From NCBI RefSeq assembly GCF_008831285.2, contig NC_045138.2, positions 41,593,115 through 41,657,114 of the forward strand: 64,000 bases of DNA. The letters are read 5' to 3'. This document shows positions 43,648 to 64,000 of this stretch, in pieces. The position numbers were made by a program, and so were the translations under genes. Position 1 is the first letter of the stretch, and each line of letters begins with the position of its first letter. This DNA is from Nymphaea colorata (Eukaryota; Streptophyta; Magnoliopsida; Nymphaeales; Nymphaeaceae). The notes under the pieces are model-generated. The model ran no database searches. It saw only the letters and a program-made list of their open reading frames with translations, and was not told where the DNA came from.

Positions 43648-46600
43648 ACTAGAAACTTTCACTAGTTCTTCAGGACTCTTCTATACCAAGGAATACTCAT
43701 ATTTAGCAAATTTTTGTTGCAAAAGAATGTGAAGGGTGCCTTGAAGACATTGGATCAAGTCTCCACCCTGCCATTTTTTCTGTAGGGGCTCACACCTTAA
43801 TTTCAAGCGCGCGCGCGAGAGAGGGAGGAGGATCTTGATCCACCTGGTCTAATTTAGTTCTGGACGTAGATAGGGAAATTATAACTGGATGTAGATAGGG
43901 AAATTATAAAATACCAAATTTCTACAAGAGGAAAGCAAACGTTTGGCCGGATGAGCTTACTGCGTTGTGGTCAGGAAAGGGAAAGCGGATTCTGTTGGTT
44001 TATAGCACCAGTATTTTGATTCCCCTCAGCCTCTGGAATTTCATTTCCATGAAATTCTCAATCAGTGGAAGTCCAATATATAAGAGCCCTAATTTTCCAA
44101 AAACTAATACATGGAACTCAAAGAATAAAGAACAACGCCAGGCACAATTACCATGAATCTGTTGTCTAAGATTTGAAACAAGAAGTGAATTCCCAGTCTG
44201 ACCACCCAAATGCACCATTAATAGAAACTAGAAAGAAGGGGGAAAATAAATACCAGAACAAGGCCAGCAGACAGTGGATTGAACAAACACGGAGATCGGA
44301 CGTGAGAATTGATGGCTATCGTCTCGTCGACGTTCAAATTCTTACTGAATTTCTTCTGCGATTGTACAATAGAATCGCCTCCTGGACGATCGCTTGAATC
44401 AACCACCCCAGAAACTCTCAAGAATGGTCATGACATAGAAAAGGACGAGGACCTGACACACTATTCGGAGCCATCGCTCTCTTCTTCCTTGCTATTTGGG
44501 AGGATAAATAAAAAACGCTAGTTCCGGAGGAAACAAAAACCAGCCTCGCAGATGCTCCCGTTCTCGAATCGCCCTTTTCGCGCCCTTTCAAAATTTCTTT
44601 TGCCCTGCATGTTTCTCTATAAAATTAATAACCGCCTACCCTTTCGTAGAAATGTGAAAGCTGGTTGAATTTTCCTGAAATTGTCTAAGAACTGGTGCTT
44701 ATTAAGACTGGGTCAGAACAATGGATTTCAGGAGGATTGGGTTCTTGATGCCTATTTGTTCCCCATCTCCGAAAGTTGTAAGCTCACAACAGGAAGTAAG
44801 ATTCTTATTCAGGCCAATACTGCTAATTGTAGGATCAGTCTAGCAAAGCTCATTGCAAGGTCTTCTCTGCAACTAAGGTGGGAATTTTTGCAACAAATCC
44901 ACTTTCTCCGTGGATCAACCACGCCTTGCACTTACATTTATCTCATAGGTTGCGTTTGATTACTGCAGGTCTCCGTTTTTTGATCGTAGATCATCATGGA
45001 TCTGACTGAGGTTCGACCCCCTCCCCCTCTTGTCGGACCTCGAATCCATAGATTTGAAATTCATGTGCTTTTGTTCAATCTGTGGATTTTCAGCTATCGT
45101 TGATTTCAGATTCCCTTATATAAGGGATCCGTGGGTAATAAACACGACCTTAGTTTAGAAAAAACCATGTCTTTGATATCTTCTCCCTCAAGCAAAACCA
45201 TATTTAAGTTGTGTTGTGGGCACTCAAATTCTCAACCTATTTAGCAAATTAATGAAGCAAGGATAAAGAATAATGTGATCTTGAACATGAGCATTAGATA
45301 CTTCAATTGATTTCTCACTATCTCTCCCTCACACACGCAAGTAATGTTTTAAATATATATGCCAAGAAAACTGATGCAAAATTGGGAATCATGATCAATT
45401 AATTCATAAACATTGTCACATATGACCTTTATAAAAAGCAAATAAAGCTTAGCACTATAACTTGAGGAAGTTGCTTCAATTTGTTAGTTGTGCAATCAAC
45501 GTGCACTTCGATAATATTTTCAGTCAAATTCTTAATACAGACATCTCGAGAGTTTTCTCTCTTTTTCTCTGTATTATGCTATATTATATTATATTATATT
45601 ATATATATAACTTTTAGAATATGAGTACAAAGCATATAAGAATTAACGAGGACCATTAAGTTTTTTGATCTGCATCGTAAAATGGTTCACATAGAAGCAC
45701 ATGTATAGGAGCAATCTTGAACCATAACTTTAACTTAAGGTGACATCTGTAGACATCAAATGAGGGTCTTCAATCTTGGCTCTCATTTGATTTACTTTTT
45801 GATCTACGTTAAGGTTTAGCTATTATATATATATATATAATAATGCATTATTAAATATATTACAAAAATTCTTTTTAGTGTTTAGTTTTTTTTTTCACAA
45901 ATCTAGGCATGAATTACCATACTAATAAAATCTATTCTTTTTTTTTTTGTGGGAGAGTGGGGGTCATACATAGTGCACGCATTTTGTGCGGTTAATTTTG
46001 GGAGAGGAGGTCATGGTGCACGCTTATTGTGTGGTTAAGAAAAATTTTCTGAGTTGCTTGTGCAAAAGAGAGAGAAGAAAGGGGAGCATGTGAGAAGGAA
46101 ACAATTACCTTTGGCTTTGAGTGATTATAGCAGCTTAAAACCGAAAGGTTGAATTCTAGATTGGGACGAAAACGAGGCGAATCTCCCTTCCTTTGGTGCT
46201 TTTACGATGACGAAAGCATTCTCCAGCCTACACAGACTTCCGTCGCTTTCGTTCTGCAACTTGGGCAGCCAACACCCCTTTGTCTTTACCTACTCTCAAG
46301 TCTCATCTGTTATTGTTACCTCTCATTCTTCATAAGAAGGTTTTAGAAAACCAGAAAAGGATTGAGACTGGAGGGTGAGCGAGCAGCGGACACCGAGCGG
46401 ATCAAACGTCCTGCCAAAATCATTTTGTATAGAGATCTGCAATTCCCACCGTTCATTCTCTGCGATAGACGTTCACCATTGCAAGCATCGACAATGGCAG
46501 TTCCGGTGGGTCTCACCATCTGCATTATGAATGGTTGGATGACCATAACCGAGGATGAAGATGTAATGTCGCTTGATAAGGACGACCAAATCTAAGTCTC

Positions 46601-46736
46601 GAGGCAGCCGCATCCAAGGGTGGTTGTCCTGGCGCTTGTGGTCTCTAGTCCCTGACAAGAGGATAGAGGGCAATAAAAGCAAGGGGAGGTTTCCCACGCA
46701 CTCGCGCACGCAGAGAGACACTCCCTCCCTCTCACC
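43617..46736. other. Intergenic region upstream of NTRC
   Basis: Holds a 2 x 25-base tandem repeat (43860-43909) and possible upstream parts of the minus-strand gene. A 69-codon open frame on the plus strand (ATG 44312 to TAG 44521, starting MAIVSSTFKFLLNFFCDC) has no recognised relatives, and I do not call it. AT runs lie at about 45575-45606 and 45822-45840. GC-richer DNA from about 46140 is the NTRC promoter side, with AATAAAAG at 46672-46679 as a weak TATA-like site. Confidence 0.5.
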
Positions 46737-54463
<7,727 letters not shown>

Positions 54464-55420
54464 GGTCTATGGTCCACATCCTTTTCAGTGAGAGAGCTGC
54501 CATTTTCTATTTTGGCTTTCGGTAGCTTTTAGTGATAAGTCAATTTTGGTGTTTATGACGACATGATTGCATTCAAATCCTTTGTAACAATTGTACATTT
54601 AACATTTAATTTATTAATATATCAATGTGGATAATAGCTGTTTATCTGCCTTCCTGCTGCCTTTTGGCGGATGCCTGTGATCTCTTATGCTTTAAATGAG
54701 CAGCCACTTTCTGATGTCTCTCCTACAAGTTTAGAACAAGTTATGGTTCTTCATATGTTATACCGACTTTGATCTGCTACTCGTGCTTCTGCCAAGTTCT
54801 TCGCTGAAAGATGATCAATAATCACTAAGCTACTTTTCTTTTCTTTTTCACCTCCTTTTGTGCGAGCGTCATTTTCTTTCCTTCCTTTTATACAACTGTG
54901 CCGATCAATTTAGATTTAAACCCCAGACATCTTGGGCTTTGATTAGTATGACTTCATCTTTCTCGTCATTCAACATCGGATGTAGCCATTTTTAAAAGCA
55001 TCCTGTAATACGCTTCTCACTAAGCTGCCAATGAACTTATATATATATATATATATAGATAGATAGAGAGAGAGAGAGAGATGGTTGTCTGTCTTTCTCT
55101 CTTTGTTACTTGGATGCGTTCGTACATGTATTTTTTTACTAAAAAATTTAACTGCACACTTGAACTCTAAATATTTTAATGTAAATTAATATTTGTTGCC
55201 TGTAGCATTTTAAGAATGAAAACATATAGACCATTTACTTGTAATATGTCAATTAAGTATGGTTGAATAGGTAAAAGGATTACGTTAAAATATTTAAAAG
55301 CTTGGAGAATCTTTAGACACGGAATATAAATAAAGAATGCTGCTGTCAAATCAGCTTGAATGGGATTGAATAGAATCGGACCCTTTTTTATTGGTATAGA
55401 GTTCGACCTAACAATAATTT

Positions 55421-56010
55421 TTAGGCCATGTTTGGACGACACACTAAAATGAGGTTTGGAGAGGCAAAACGTCGTTTTGCCTGAGAAAACCCATTTTCAT
55501 GGTGTTTGGATGACAGCAAACTGGGTTTCTGAGAAACCCAGTTTTGCCCAAAACCTGGTTGAAAACAGGTCTTGGAAAACCTGGCTGAAACCAGGTCTTG
55601 GAAAACCTGGCCTCCCCAGATTTTTCACCCAACACGTCGCTTTGGAACTGGGGGCAAACTGTAGCAACTGAAACATGTTCATTCTTGAAGATAGAAATCT
55701 GACATCCTTTTGCGTTTTGAGTTCTTGAAGTCAAAACCTCTTTGAGCAGCAGAATATTGGAACTTTTCTTTCCTCACTGGGGGTAAAGGCTCTTCCCTTA
55801 AGTGCTCTTGCAGGCGATGGTGAGAAATTGCAGCGCATTACAAACACCTTAGTTTAAAAACATGGTTTTTGTCATCCAAACAAAAACCAAGTTTAAAAAG
55901 TGAAATCCTAGTTTTTTAGTTGTCATCCAAACAGGAAAACCATGTTTTAAAACCTGGCTTAGGAAACAAATAACCAGGTTTTAAGGGCTGCCATCCAACG
56001 ACCCCCTTAG
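55421..56010. mobile_element. Element with inverted ends and internal hairpins
   Basis: The left end is TTAGGCCATGTTTGGACGAC. The right end, reverse-complemented, is CTAAGGGGGTCGTTGGATGGC, similar but imperfect. Inside are a hairpin AAACTGGGTTTC-TGA-GAAACCCAGTTT (about 55518-55544), a palindrome GGCAAAACGTCGTTTTGCC (about 55462-55480), two tandem copies of CAGGTCTTGGAAAACCTGGC (about 55567-55613), and several (G)TCATCCAAACA motifs. It has the character of a non-autonomous DNA transposon; superfamily not assigned. Confidence 0.5.
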
Positions 56011-56398
56011 GTTTTTCTTCTTATAAAGTCTTTGATTTTTTCTATTTAAAGATCTGAACTTCAATTTGGTTTGATCCACAAGTAATTCTAATCCAATTCA
56101 AAGAATGATTCAAATGAATCAAATCTTTTCAATCTTAGCAACTCCAAACGTATCACACGATAATTCTCCATTCATTAAAATCCATTCTTTAGCATATGAA
56201 GAAAATTACCAGGATGTGTTATGTCAGGAGCAGTTATGGTTGAGCTTATCTGTACATGAAAAATAAGTCAAGCCAGGATCAAATTATGCATTGGTTTTTC
56301 CAACTTTTTTCCTTTCATCCTCTCACTTGAGCCTTTTTTTTTTCAACTTTTTTCTTCTTAACTACCATTCTTAAAGTGGGTAGTCTCTCTCCCTCTGA

Positions 56399-56714
<316 letters not shown>

Positions 56715-57670
56715 TCTACATTAACCCTCTTGTTAACTTAAAAGGAGAACAGCAGCACAACACTCGAGAGGTTTTCCCAATTCCCAGCATACTCGGAATC
56801 TGCATTTAAGAAGGAAAAAAATGCTGTCGCACTGTTAATAGGTCAGAACAAGTGAATGGTACTCATTTCTACCAAATCCTGAATGACTCAGTTCTTGAAT
56901 GTTAATATAAATTACCTGAATATTGAGCTCTTGATCTTCGACTTAAAGATCTTACTTGGACATCAAAAGACATCCAATATTGAGTACTTGGTTGTCAATT
57001 TGTCATCCACTTGTCGCTTTTATACATGTCTTCAACTTGAGGCCCCTAACCAGGCGGATGGACCTCCTGCCAGCAAAATCATGGTTTGCTTCTGAACCAC
57101 ATCTGTTCATATATCAGGATCAACCAAATGCCTTCAACGGGTAAAGCAGTTAGTAGTGTTCATTTCCTAAACACTAATTTTAAGTTATCTGTGGGATGAG
57201 GTTAGGACCTTTCAGTTAGTCAATTTGACCGAGAAATTTTTACAAAAAAATTCCGATGAAATAGCAAAAGCATGCTTAACTCTTGTTTTCTTCATAATTC
57301 AAGTGGTTAAATGAAAGGAATCAAAACCTAAGAGCACCTTTATTATTCCATAAGAACCCAAGTGTCAGTGTGTCAGGCGGTTAAATGAAAAAAAAATCAG
57401 AACTTAAGTGTCCTTTGTTGTTTCATCAAAATTTAAGCATGTTTTAAAAAATTTCATTTAACACAACCACGGAACTCCGCCAGGGCTATTTTCAGAATTG
57501 TATTCCTCCATGGTCGGCGAATCATGATGTTGGATTCAGGTACCTGAACCGGATCGGCCCTAGGCGACACCTTCACAGCTTCACTGTTGGGCGTCTTTCC
57601 TGCTCCCACTGCAAGCCTTTGAGACCTGCTACCTGGGCACGCGGGGAGAGAGAGAGAGAGAGAGGTGGTG

Positions 57671-57875
57671 ATGGTGTGGTGGAAAAAGGGCAAGAAGGTA
57701 GTCGGTGAGTCGGTCCTGCTGGGGATGAAGGTGGGTAATGGTGGTCTTGGGGGGGGTGGTGGTGGTGCGCCCATCAATTGGTTCCCCGGCCACATGGCCG
57801 CTGCTACCCGTGCCATCCTCAAGCGCCTCAAGCTCGCCGACCTCGTCATTGAAGTCAGAGATGCTCGTGTATGAC

Positions 57876-57924
<49 letters not shown>

Positions 57925-60900
57925 GCTCTCGCTCTAGCAAGGATGAGACAGAACACCCTTCGTGGGTTCTAATGGATTTCCTCATTGATGCTTCTTTATG
58001 GTTATGGCTTGTGGATGATCGCCTATCCCCCGTTGTCAAGGAATTCTTGTCATCAGGATTGGCGCTTCGTCACTACGTTACTGATCAAACCAACATTTCT
58101 CTGGTTTGATTAACTGTATCTTTCCTTGTTGGTGGTTTAACCAAGAATTATGTATTTTAAAATTTTCATTGAGTTAGGGTTTCATAAGGTATCAGTCTCA
58201 CTATATGTATGCTCAACATAGTGTATTGTCTTGGTTACTTTATATGTTTCAATAGTGCTAAAAAGTCTGAAACCTGTAGCTTGTAGAGACTATCTTTCTA
58301 AAATTTGATAACTAGTGGTTGCTGTCAATCTTGGCAGATTCCTTTGTCGTCTGTGAATGAGGATCTTCAACATGTCATTTCACGCAAAAGACGTGTTATC
58401 GCTCTTAACAAGAAAGACTTAGCAAATGCAAATATAATGCAGGTAAGTCGTAGTTGGTGCTAGCAGTGATTTTATAGAAATTGATTCAGAAAGTATGAAC
58501 TGGCGATTCTGAGTACTCAATAGCTCTGCGTAAATCTCGGTGTCCATGAAGAAATTAGTTCATCATATTAACGGATGCTGTGTAAGTTTACTTTCTTCTA
58601 CTCTACAGTTACATGTCTTCTCCCTAGACATAACATATATGGCACAACGGCGACAGTGCACAGATATTTTCAGTTCAGCCGGTTTGGGGTCCTTATGTTT
58701 TAATGTTTTTATTTTTTTATGAGTCATAGCATCCGTGCAGAATTTCATAATTTGAATTATTTTCCTGTTTATTCTTGTGTTGAAAATGGAAAAAATGCAT
58801 TATTCAATCTCAAATGGAAATAGATCAATGTGATAGTCCTACCCACTATTCTCATTTTGTATATGTAGTTTAGTTGATTAAACAAGACTCCTAAGTTTTA
58901 TTGAATGAAACATCTACTTCAAGCATTAGTGGACAATCGAACTTATAGTACTACAGTGTCAGTGGATTTTATTTTATTGTTGCATCTTCAGCAGTGAGAA
59001 AACAATCTGGATAATTTTCAAGCTTTATTGGAAATTTTCCTCAGAAAAAAGGAAAAAGCTTTAATTCCATTTCTTGTAAAATGCTTTTCTTTAAGAATTT
59101 ATGTCACTGTAATGGAGATGTAGTTCTTAACAGTGGCTCTCCTGTCCTCCCCCTCTTCTCCTCTCCTCTCACCCTCGCCCTCTCCCCACCCCCCCAACCA
59201 AAACAAAGCAACGTTGTAACAGATTTAAGAAGTCAACATATCTTTTTTGCTTGTAAATTTTCTAAAACAGATGCTTAACATTTTTGTATTTTCTGAACTC
59301 TGAAGTAAATCATTCTTATCTGTGAATGGATTAGTTCTTTAACTGTAGTCTATGATTGCAGAAATGGATGCAGCAATTTAGCATGTCCCAGCAGGACTGT
59401 GTTTCTATAAATGCACATGAAAAAAGTTCAGTCAGAAAGGTATACTATATTCACTTTCATAATCATGAATTTTATGAGGTTGCTTGAGATTCTGATTTAT
59501 CGTAGCTAAAGTTGCACATCTTTTTCTACAGTACTGGTTGGGACTCTTGAACCGGGGAAGGAACGTTAAAATCTTAAATGCCTATGGGTTGAAATCTTAA
59601 ATGCCTGTGGGAATTTTGGTGCACAAATTTCTCACATCATACTTCGTAGAAATTTTCTTCTGTCTATACACAGTCAAAAGGAGAGTTACACATCATGATG
59701 CATTAAATTGTCACGAGTAAACTAATATTTGACCACTTTCTGCTTTAACGGGCACAGAATACGTTTTCTATGTGGACAGAGGATTCTCTCCATTGTATTT
59801 GCATTTGCCTTCTTATTGGATATGCTTGCCCACACTTTTTTGGGTTTTATAGAAGCATTTTGAATTGCCTTAACGAGGGCAATGAGACAAATGAAAAAAA
59901 TTGACAATTCTAATGCTTGCTCACAAAAGAGCTTACAATGAAACAATATGTTGCAGACGCTGTAAGAACAAACCAGTGAAGAATTGCTGGCAGTACAAAA
60001 TAAAAAAAAAAATGCTAACTTTTTGTTGCATTTTGGAAATTATGTTTTATCTTTAATATATGAAATGTAGATAAGCAACTTAAACTCATACTGATGGCTG
60101 AGGAATGGATTTGTCGTCATTGATTGTGTTCCATGGCATCTCATGCACTTGTCTTTGGCTCTTTGCTCTGTGGGAACATCTTTATCATCTTGACTCTATT
60201 TTCTGTTGAATAAAAAAATTTGAGACATCCCTGTGGGCCTGAAGTCGTCAATTGTATTCTATGAAGCAAAGCTGCTTGGCTTGGTGGAGTTTAAATTAAA
60301 GGAAGTTATCTCAAGGGAACCTACACTTCTGGTCATGGTAGTTGGGGTTCCTAATGTTGGAAAGTCCTCTCTTATTAACAACATACACCAAATAGCATCA
60401 GGCCGATTTCCAGGTAAGTGAAGATCGGTAATTTAAATAAATTACTTAATCTTTTAGTCTTTCTGGGTTTATCATGTAAAGTACTTATTGCATCAAACAA
60501 TTTTTTTTTCTTTTTATCTTTGTACCATAGTGCAGGAAAAGTTGAAACGAGCCACTGTGGGACCTCTGCCGGGGGTTACTCAAGATATTGCAGGATACAA
60601 GGTCAATTTATCTTGTTAGCTGTATCTGCCTTTTTCCGGTGGGAGAGGGCTGGGGAGAAGAACCTCAGCTAGTAACTTCCATGTGGCTATCTCTTATTAT
60701 ATTCTATGTTTTCATCACCTGTCTCTCTCTCTCTCTCTCTCTCTCTTTTTTACCAAAGTTTGATATTGGCCACGTGCGAGTCTCTATGCTGTCTATGTTT
60801 GATATTGACTGTGTCAAGTAATTTGTGCAGATCGCACACCAACCTAGTATCTATGTTCTTGACACACCAGGTGTATTGGTTCCAAGCATTTCAAGCATTG

Positions 60901-61618
60901 AAACTGGCCTGAAGCTAGCTCTAGTAGGTTGGTCACAATCATTTGTGGATTTGGTGGTTTCTAGCTTCTGAAGCTTTTCGATATAATCCAATAATTTAAA
61001 ATGGCAATGCATCTCCGTGCAGGATCTGTTAAGGATTCTGTAGTAGGTGAAGAACGTCTTGCAGAATACTTGCTAGCAACTTTGAATACAAGAGAAGTAC
61101 CACTCCATTGGAAAGAAAAGGCCAGCTTACAAAGTTTTGGTGATAATCAAGGTACTGGAAAAAAGACGACATCCAAGGCGGGTGAGGTAAGAATCTTAGT
61201 TTCAGTTTCAAGCGTTTGCTAACCTTTCTTTTTTCCATTTGCAGAAAATTAAATGATTCAATAGTATTTTTTTCCAGCTTTATACTGAATAAGAAATTTC
61301 TAAGTGCTGAATCACTTCGAACAAAACTTTAAATTGTCCTATTAAGTTGTTTTGGTGTAGGACCTGGTGAGCAACGTGCAGAGAGCATTGTATACAACAT
61401 ATAGTGAATTTGAAGGTGATTTGACATGCGAGGATGACTTAGAATGCTTGATTGAGGATCAGTTAATTTCCCTGCAAAAAGCAATGAGAATTCCTCAGAA
61501 GGCAGGAGATGAGGCTCGTTGCATGGTCTCCAAGAAGTTATTGGCCTTATTTAGGCTTGGAAAACTGGGGAACTTCACCCTCGACGTTGTTCCAGATATT
61601 GCTAAACAGATCTCTTAA
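57671..61618 (+). CDS. SIN2: SIN2/DAR-type mitochondrial ribosome-assembly GTPase
   Basis: Circularly permuted GTPase of the YlqF/MTG1/DAR family. Arabidopsis SHORT INTEGUMENTS 2 is mitochondrial and needed for ovule growth; homologues act in mitoribosome large-subunit maturation. Exons: 57671-57868, 58338-58442, 59362-59439, 60272-60413, 60531-60601, 60831-60927, 61023-61186 and 61361-61618, total 1113 bases, 370 aa (Arabidopsis about 386), all GT-AG. Motifs run in permuted order: INWFPGHMAAATRAI (35-49), G4 NKKD (90-93), G1 GVPNVGKS (152-159), a G2-like TVGPLPGVTQDI, G3 DTPG (209-212), then the family C-terminal domain with SVKDSVVGEERLAEYLL and DLECLIE. The N-terminus is Gly-rich. ATG 57671 is the first in frame after a stop at 57620; ATG 57728 (MKVGNGGLG) is an alternative start. 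The exon 4 acceptor (CAAAG at 60267-60271) has a poor pyrimidine tract but is needed to join the family sequence. Confidence 0.93.
57875..57935. repeat. (CT)n-rich tract just after the exon 1 donor of the SIN2-type gene
   Basis: CT run with a few interruptions beginning six bases after the GT of intron 1. A shorter CT run (60722-60746) lies in intron 5. Confidence 0.9.
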
Positions 61619-64000
61619 ATCCCCTATCTTCTATCAAATTTTGCAACTTATAAATATGGCGCCCGTTTTCTACAATTTGCACTTGTGTATTACGTTGATG
61701 TAATAGCTTTTGCATGTTAATTGCAGTCATTTGGTGCTATGGCAATAACATGCCGAACAAACTCAATTGTTTTGGTGCTATGGCAATAACATGCCGAACA
61801 AACTCATTGGTCTCACGGTAGGAGTTTACGTTAACCTTCTCAAGCAGGCTATCTATGGTAGTGGCCCATAAGCAGTCGTAATGATGCCAAGTTTTCTACA
61901 TTCACCTGGCACAAGCTTGGACTTCAAAGAATTTGATGTTACGTTTAAAGTTTTAAACCATTTGTGCATCTAGTAGATCGATAAACCATTTTCCAAAAGA
62001 GATCTACGATCTTCAATGTCCTTTCACTTTAATGACAAGACATCATGAGCATCAATAATGTAGTTAATGTGGAGATACTCCGTCTATATGAAATGGTTGA
62101 ATGCATTTAACTAGAGAAGAATCTAAGATATTGCAAGCATCCACCGAGTTTTTTACGACAGTTAACTTTTTACATGCCTGTGTGCGCCTATATGATGCCC
62201 ATGCCTCGAGGAGCAAGGCATCACATGAGAGCAGACGCGCTTGTTCAAGTGTACCTGATGATGCCATCTCTTCCTCCAAATTACTGTGCTTTGGTTTGTG
62301 ATGTATTACGGCCAAACTGAATTATGATAGGCTTACCTTTGAAAAGAAATCCATGCACTGCTTTCTGCAACCAAAAATGATGTTCCATGTAAGATTCATG
62401 AAGGGGATGAATTGCATAAACACAACATGCCAGACAAAAAATTCACGCAGATGAGGAACAATGCTAAAGAAATGCCAATCTCAAACTCTCTTCTCAGAAA
62501 ACCAAACACGACAAGATGTCAAATACATCCTTCAAATATTTGGCAAATCAAGAGTCAAATTAACTGCAACAAAAAATTCAGTTATTAATCACTTGGACAT
62601 TCTTCTCTCAGGAACCCTTACCATCATACATGAGGCAAACAGTACCATAATCCAACCAAGAAACAATTATCATGAACGTGCTTGGCCAATGTTTCTAAGA
62701 ATGCCAACAAATCAAATGCTCTTTTTGTGCAAACCAATTGCCTAAGTATATAAGCCATGCCAAAAACCCTGAATGAGCTGTGATCACAAATTCATTTCTA
62801 CTGGTCTGCACATCTAAGGATCACTTTCCACTAGTTATTTTTTGTATCACCAAGGAAAACACTTTTTGTTTACCTTTTTTAAGTTGGCTAGAGCTGCAAA
62901 TGTCGAATGCTACCATGTACGGGGAAGGGAAAATATCAAAATACAAAGGAAGCACTTTTGGTTTACCTTTCTAAGTTGGCTATCACTGAAGCTGTTTGTT
63001 GGACAGTACATAGCATATAATAGAGATCCAGGACAATGTGACTAGAGAAAATTGGTTCTCATACTTCTCTCTTTACTGGTGTCAGTTCTGTAGACATCTA
63101 ATTATTTGATTAATCAAAACCGAAGAAAAATTCTAAAAGGAACACAGAGTAATGACATAGAATCGACCTGCTCCCATCAGAAAAACCTGTTACCAGATTA
63201 TTGAGCCAATAAACCAAAAAGAATCTACTACCAAGTCTAAAGAGCCACTTGAAAAAAGGCCATCTGACTAAAAAATTAGAGTCCCCTGCTTGCTACATGT
63301 TAATGCTTCCTTGACAAAGAAAACAGGTCATCTAATAACTTGGTCATCTAATAACACAAACTCAAACATACATTAAGGCCAATTCAGTATCGGTTCTCTA
63401 TTGCTAACAACAGATAAGCTGCGCTTGTAGTTTTGGACTTTCAGTTATTCCAACCTCTACTAGTTCTACAGAGAAACCACTAAGATGATAATGGAATTTG
63501 GAAGCAGCAAGCCATAACAGCATAATAACTGAAAAAGTTTCTGAATTTTGAAACACATTAAAATTTACTTCCCATAATTATAATCACATACACTAGCATT
63601 GCATAAGTCACTAGGATAGCCATGGGACTTGAAAGAACTAATGACAATAAGAACATGAAAATATCTTGAATGTGACAACATTTACTTTCCATGACCATAA
63701 TCACATAGTTTGGTGTTGCATTCAAACCATCTAACTTACAGCACATGGCTAAATGGTTTAATATCATATACCCAAGTGCTATCTCAAGGGTAATGTGAAC
63801 TTTCTCCTCTGTTTAACACCACCAAGTGGTGCATGACACTTCGTTATGCTGTATTATCTCATATTTGCAAGTGATGTGATGTTGCCTTTCCAATTAAACT
63901 ATAATGCAAGTATAAGCTTCCATACCTCTTGAAACTGTAGTGGTTTTTGTAAGCCATCATACAAGACACTGATGAAGAGTTTTGTTTCCTTATCATGAAA
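61619..64000. other. 3' end of the window, no gene supported
   Basis: Begins with the SIN2-type 3' region containing a tandem duplication (61731-61806, period 41). The rest is AT-rich with only short frames on both strands. An open frame on each strand at 62064-62315 is not convincing. Short imperfect direct repeats occur (for example CACTTTTTGTTTACCTTTTT at about 62860 against CACTTTTGGTTTACCTTTCT at about 62952; CATAATTATAATCACATA at about 63573 against CATGACCATAATCACATA at about 63691). Confidence 0.5.
61731..61806. repeat. 41-base-period tandem duplication
   Basis: The 35-base segment starting TTGGTGCTATGGCAATAACA at 61731 is repeated exactly at 61772, just downstream of the SIN2-type stop codon and probably within its 3' UTR or flank. 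Confidence 0.9.

Noticed and set aside
44000-44421. Minus-strand frames that might be the missing 5' exons of the gene at 42972-43616
   Set aside because: No donor in the phase needed to join exon 43616-43466, and no recognisable family, so they are left out of the model.
57629-58039. Minus-strand frame with Glu-Arg repeats
   Set aside because: Translation of the CT microsatellite and antisense of SIN2-type exon 1.
62064-62315. Opposing open frames of 66-83 codons
   Set aside because: Both strands are open, no motif or splice partner was found, and neither is clearly better.

Overview
The window is nuclear DNA from a flowering plant. The genes are spliced with plant-type GT-AG introns in an AT-rich, microsatellite-rich background. 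The protein set is also plant-specific: a plant ABCA1-type transporter, class II serine carboxypeptidase-like (SCPL) proteins, a chloroplast NTRC, a BPS1-like protein and a SIN2/DAR GTPase. I cannot assign a species. No rRNA, tRNA, CRISPR or organellar insert was recognised. Exon models were built by hand from open frame, splice sites, codon phase and comparison between paralogues. Each of the seven complete multi- or single-exon models adds up to a whole number of codons.

Layout. (1) 1-8753, minus strand: the 5' half of an ABCA1-type ABC transporter gene (13 exons), which leaves the window just before its Walker A exon. (2) 10785-33489, minus strand: four complete tandem SCPL genes, here called A (10785-15959), B (17951-21169), C (23695-27551) and D (29944-33489). 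All have eight exons with matching phases, a signal peptide and an intact Ser-Asp-His triad. A decayed fifth copy lies at about 34865-35465. (3) 35.5-41.6 kb: gene-poor, repeat-rich DNA. (4) 41709-42755, plus strand: an intronless BPS1-like (UPF0496) gene, convergent with a partly resolved spliced gene of unknown family on the minus strand (42972-43616 and perhaps beyond). (5) 46737-54463, plus strand: a complete ten-exon NTRC gene of 529 codons. (6) 57671-61618, plus strand: a complete eight-exon SIN2/DAR-type mitochondrial GTPase gene. The last 2.4 kb shows no gene I can support.

The genes do not form one pathway. The SCPL cluster is a local duplication series of secreted or vacuolar carboxypeptidases or acyltransferase-like relatives. 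NTRC supplies NADPH-driven redox power in plastids. The SIN2-type GTPase acts in mitochondrial ribosome assembly. No new multi-gene system was found. The items most worth checking are the unidentified spliced minus-strand gene near 43 kb, two GC-AG introns, the SCPL remnant, repeats kept at the same intron position in SCPL paralogues, and several inverted-repeat (MITE-like) and SINE-like elements.
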